From positions 1 through 64,000 of the forward strand of contig NZ_CP015363.1 in assembly GCF_002078355.1 (NCBI RefSeq): DNA of 64,000 bases. Direction: 5' to 3'. Both the position numbers and the translations under genes were made by a program. The notes below the pieces were generated by a model that saw nothing but the letters and a program-made list of their open reading frames with translations, did not search any database and was not told where the DNA came from. Shown here piece after piece: positions 63,106-64,000 of the stretch. This DNA is from Ferroplasma acidiphilum. GTDB lineage: Archaea > Thermoplasmatota > Thermoplasmata > Thermoplasmatales > Thermoplasmataceae. Numbering within the stretch: position 1 is the stretch's first letter; the number at the start of each line of letters is the position of its first letter.

Positions 63106-64000
63106 TCATTTCAGGAAGGACCTGTACACTTTTTTTATATTGCTGTATACTGGTGCAGTATTGCCGCCAAGGAGGTATGATATTCCGAAAGCCGCACCGA
63201 ATCCAGTGCCTTCTTTTACATATCCTTCATCGTAATATTTCAATCCAGTTATCCCGGAAAAATTCATGTTTGCATATAATACGCTTTGCCCGGCAAGCTT
63301 TCTCATAAGTTTTTCCTTATCTTTCATAATATAGCCTGTTGTGAAGACATACCGGTTATTATTGCCATTTATCAACCTGTCAAGGTAAAAAACTGTTGCC
63401 ATCTGGGTACCTCCTGCATAAAATAATGTTGATTTATTAATAACACTGCCAATACCCAGGGAAATTGCCATCATATAATCGCCGAATTCAGCCACGCTAT
63501 CATTATAACCTGGCAACTTTCCAGTCCTCTCCAGTGCACGGGCTGTAAATGATTCTTTTATTGCATCTGGAGAATTTTTCATTGAACTGCTTGTCATTTC
63601 ACCAATGCCAATAGAGGAAAGTACAGTGTGGGCAGTTGTGGTACCTCCAGGAACACTTTCTGCAAGAAATATAAATTTATACTTTCCATCAAGCAAATTC
63701 CCGAGATAACTCCCATAAGCCTTTGCCCTTTCATAAAATTGCAATGCCTTTTCCTTTGAGCCGTCACCCGCACTTCCCAGTGATGTTTTTATGAATGGAA
63801 CTGCAGGATCCTGGATAAATCCAGCATCCATAATTAAGGTATTTATGCCCGATATTTCATTGGCCCCCCTTGTTATTATTGATGGTGTAGGAATGCCCTC
63901 TTCTGTCATTGGAACAACATCATAGCTTATGCATTTCCCTGCTGATATTATTTCAGAATCCAGTACCGGTGTCAGTTTGGTAAGCTCCGGAGACGCACCT
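63106..64000 (-). CDS. CobT-like nicotinate-nucleotide phosphoribosyltransferase family protein, 5' end cut by window
   Basis: Archaeal member of the TIGR00303/UPF0284 family related to nicotinate-nucleotide:dimethylbenzimidazole phosphoribosyltransferase. Visible blocks: GASPELTKLTPVLD at the window edge, GIPTPSIITRGANEI, DPAVPFIKTSLGSAGDGS, FIFLAESVPGGTTTAHTVL, FYAGGTQMATVFYL and EGTGFGAAFGISYLLGG. The reading frame runs without stop to base 64000, and the first Met in frame (63909) is internal to the family, so the start lies outside. Role in cobamide synthesis is presumed. Confidence 0.9.
   Translation of the reverse strand, partial: GASPELTKLTPVLDSEIISAGKCISYDVVPMTEEGIPTPSIITRGANEISGINTLIMDAGFIQDPAVPFIKTSLGSAGDGSKEKALQFYERAKAYGSYLGNLLDGKYKFIFLAESVPGGTTTAHTVLSSIGIGEMTSSSMKNSPDAIKESFTARALERTGKLPGYNDSVAEFGDYMMAISLGIGSVINKSTLFYAGGTQMATVFYLDRLINGNNNRYVFTTGYIMKDKEKLMRKLAGQSVLYANMNFSGITGLKYYDEGYVKEGTGFGAAFGISYLLGGNTAPVYSNIKKVYRSFLK

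Noticed and set aside
1-64000. CRISPR arrays, rRNA operons, prophage or integrative-element attachment sites
   Set aside because: No regularly spaced repeats, rRNA-like stretches, integrase or capsid genes were seen; the sequence after tRNA-Pro does not repeat the tRNA 3' end elsewhere that I could find.

Overview
The window reads as a chromosomal segment of an acidophilic, AT-rich euryarchaeon of the order Thermoplasmatales (Ferroplasma/Acidiplasma-like). This is an inference. It rests on an Orc1/Cdc6 initiator, archaeal exosome and ribosomal gene clusters, archaeal lipid genes (CarS, HMG-CoA synthase with thiolase and DUF35), a fused EtfBA, a futalosine-type menaquinone enzyme beside a cytochrome bd oxidase, and many leaderless starts with a TATA-like box about 25-30 nt upstream of the ATG. 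Internal operon genes instead carry Shine-Dalgarno motifs such as GAGGTGA. Genes are dense, with frequent 1-4 nt overlaps and several convergent pairs whose ends overlap.

Layout. 0-4 kb: orc1/cdc6 converging on a three-gene cassette of a small RecA-fold-like protein, a small helical protein and a family B DNA polymerase of PolB2 type with a degenerate motif C. 4-9.3 kb: MFS carrier, acryloyl-CoA-reductase-like dehydrogenase, prs with DUF99, gluconolactonase-like protein. 9.3-19.4 kb: a relic end of an IS200/IS605 (TnpB) element, a Rieske protein coupled to fused EtfBA, nob1, a TauE permease, a ThiF/MoeB E1-like protein, map, tmk, HTH-CBS/carS/pth2 and DUF763. 19.4-22.6 kb: an AT-rich three-gene operon (secreted or membrane peptide precursor, M48 membrane protease, RDD-SpoIIM fusion) that I read as a candidate archaeal bacteriocin (archaeocin) locus. 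22.6-28.7 kb: hyuAB, then an accessory patch with a membrane protein, a winged-helix protein and a complete IS5-like element. 28.7-32.3 kb: exonuclease III, a sulfite-oxidase-like molybdoenzyme, small membrane proteins and an OFA-type carrier.

32.3-38.7 kb is the conserved archaeal RNA-processing and translation array: SBDS, rrp4, rrp41, rrp42, L37Ae, rpo12, pus10, L21e, rpo4, DUF655, ksgA. 38.7-46.3 kb: an SPFH protein, the HMG-CoA synthase/thiolase/DUF35 mevalonate unit, mqnD, the cytochrome bd genes with two strong palindromes in their promoter region, and tRNA-Pro(TGG). 46.4-56.7 kb holds metabolic and regulatory genes, including a degenerate AMP-binding-enzyme homologue, a Hjc resolvase and a ferritin-like/VIT1 iron protein. 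56.8-64 kb: an ABC exporter, a second translation cluster (S19e, PDCD5, L39e, L31e, aIF6), pyrE and pyrF, an S49 peptidase and a CobT-like gene cut by the window end.

The most promising undescribed system is the 19.8-22.3 kb peptide/protease/SpoIIM operon. Next are the PolB2 cassette and the apparent palindromic operators at the cytochrome bd promoter. No rRNA, CRISPR array or prophage was seen.
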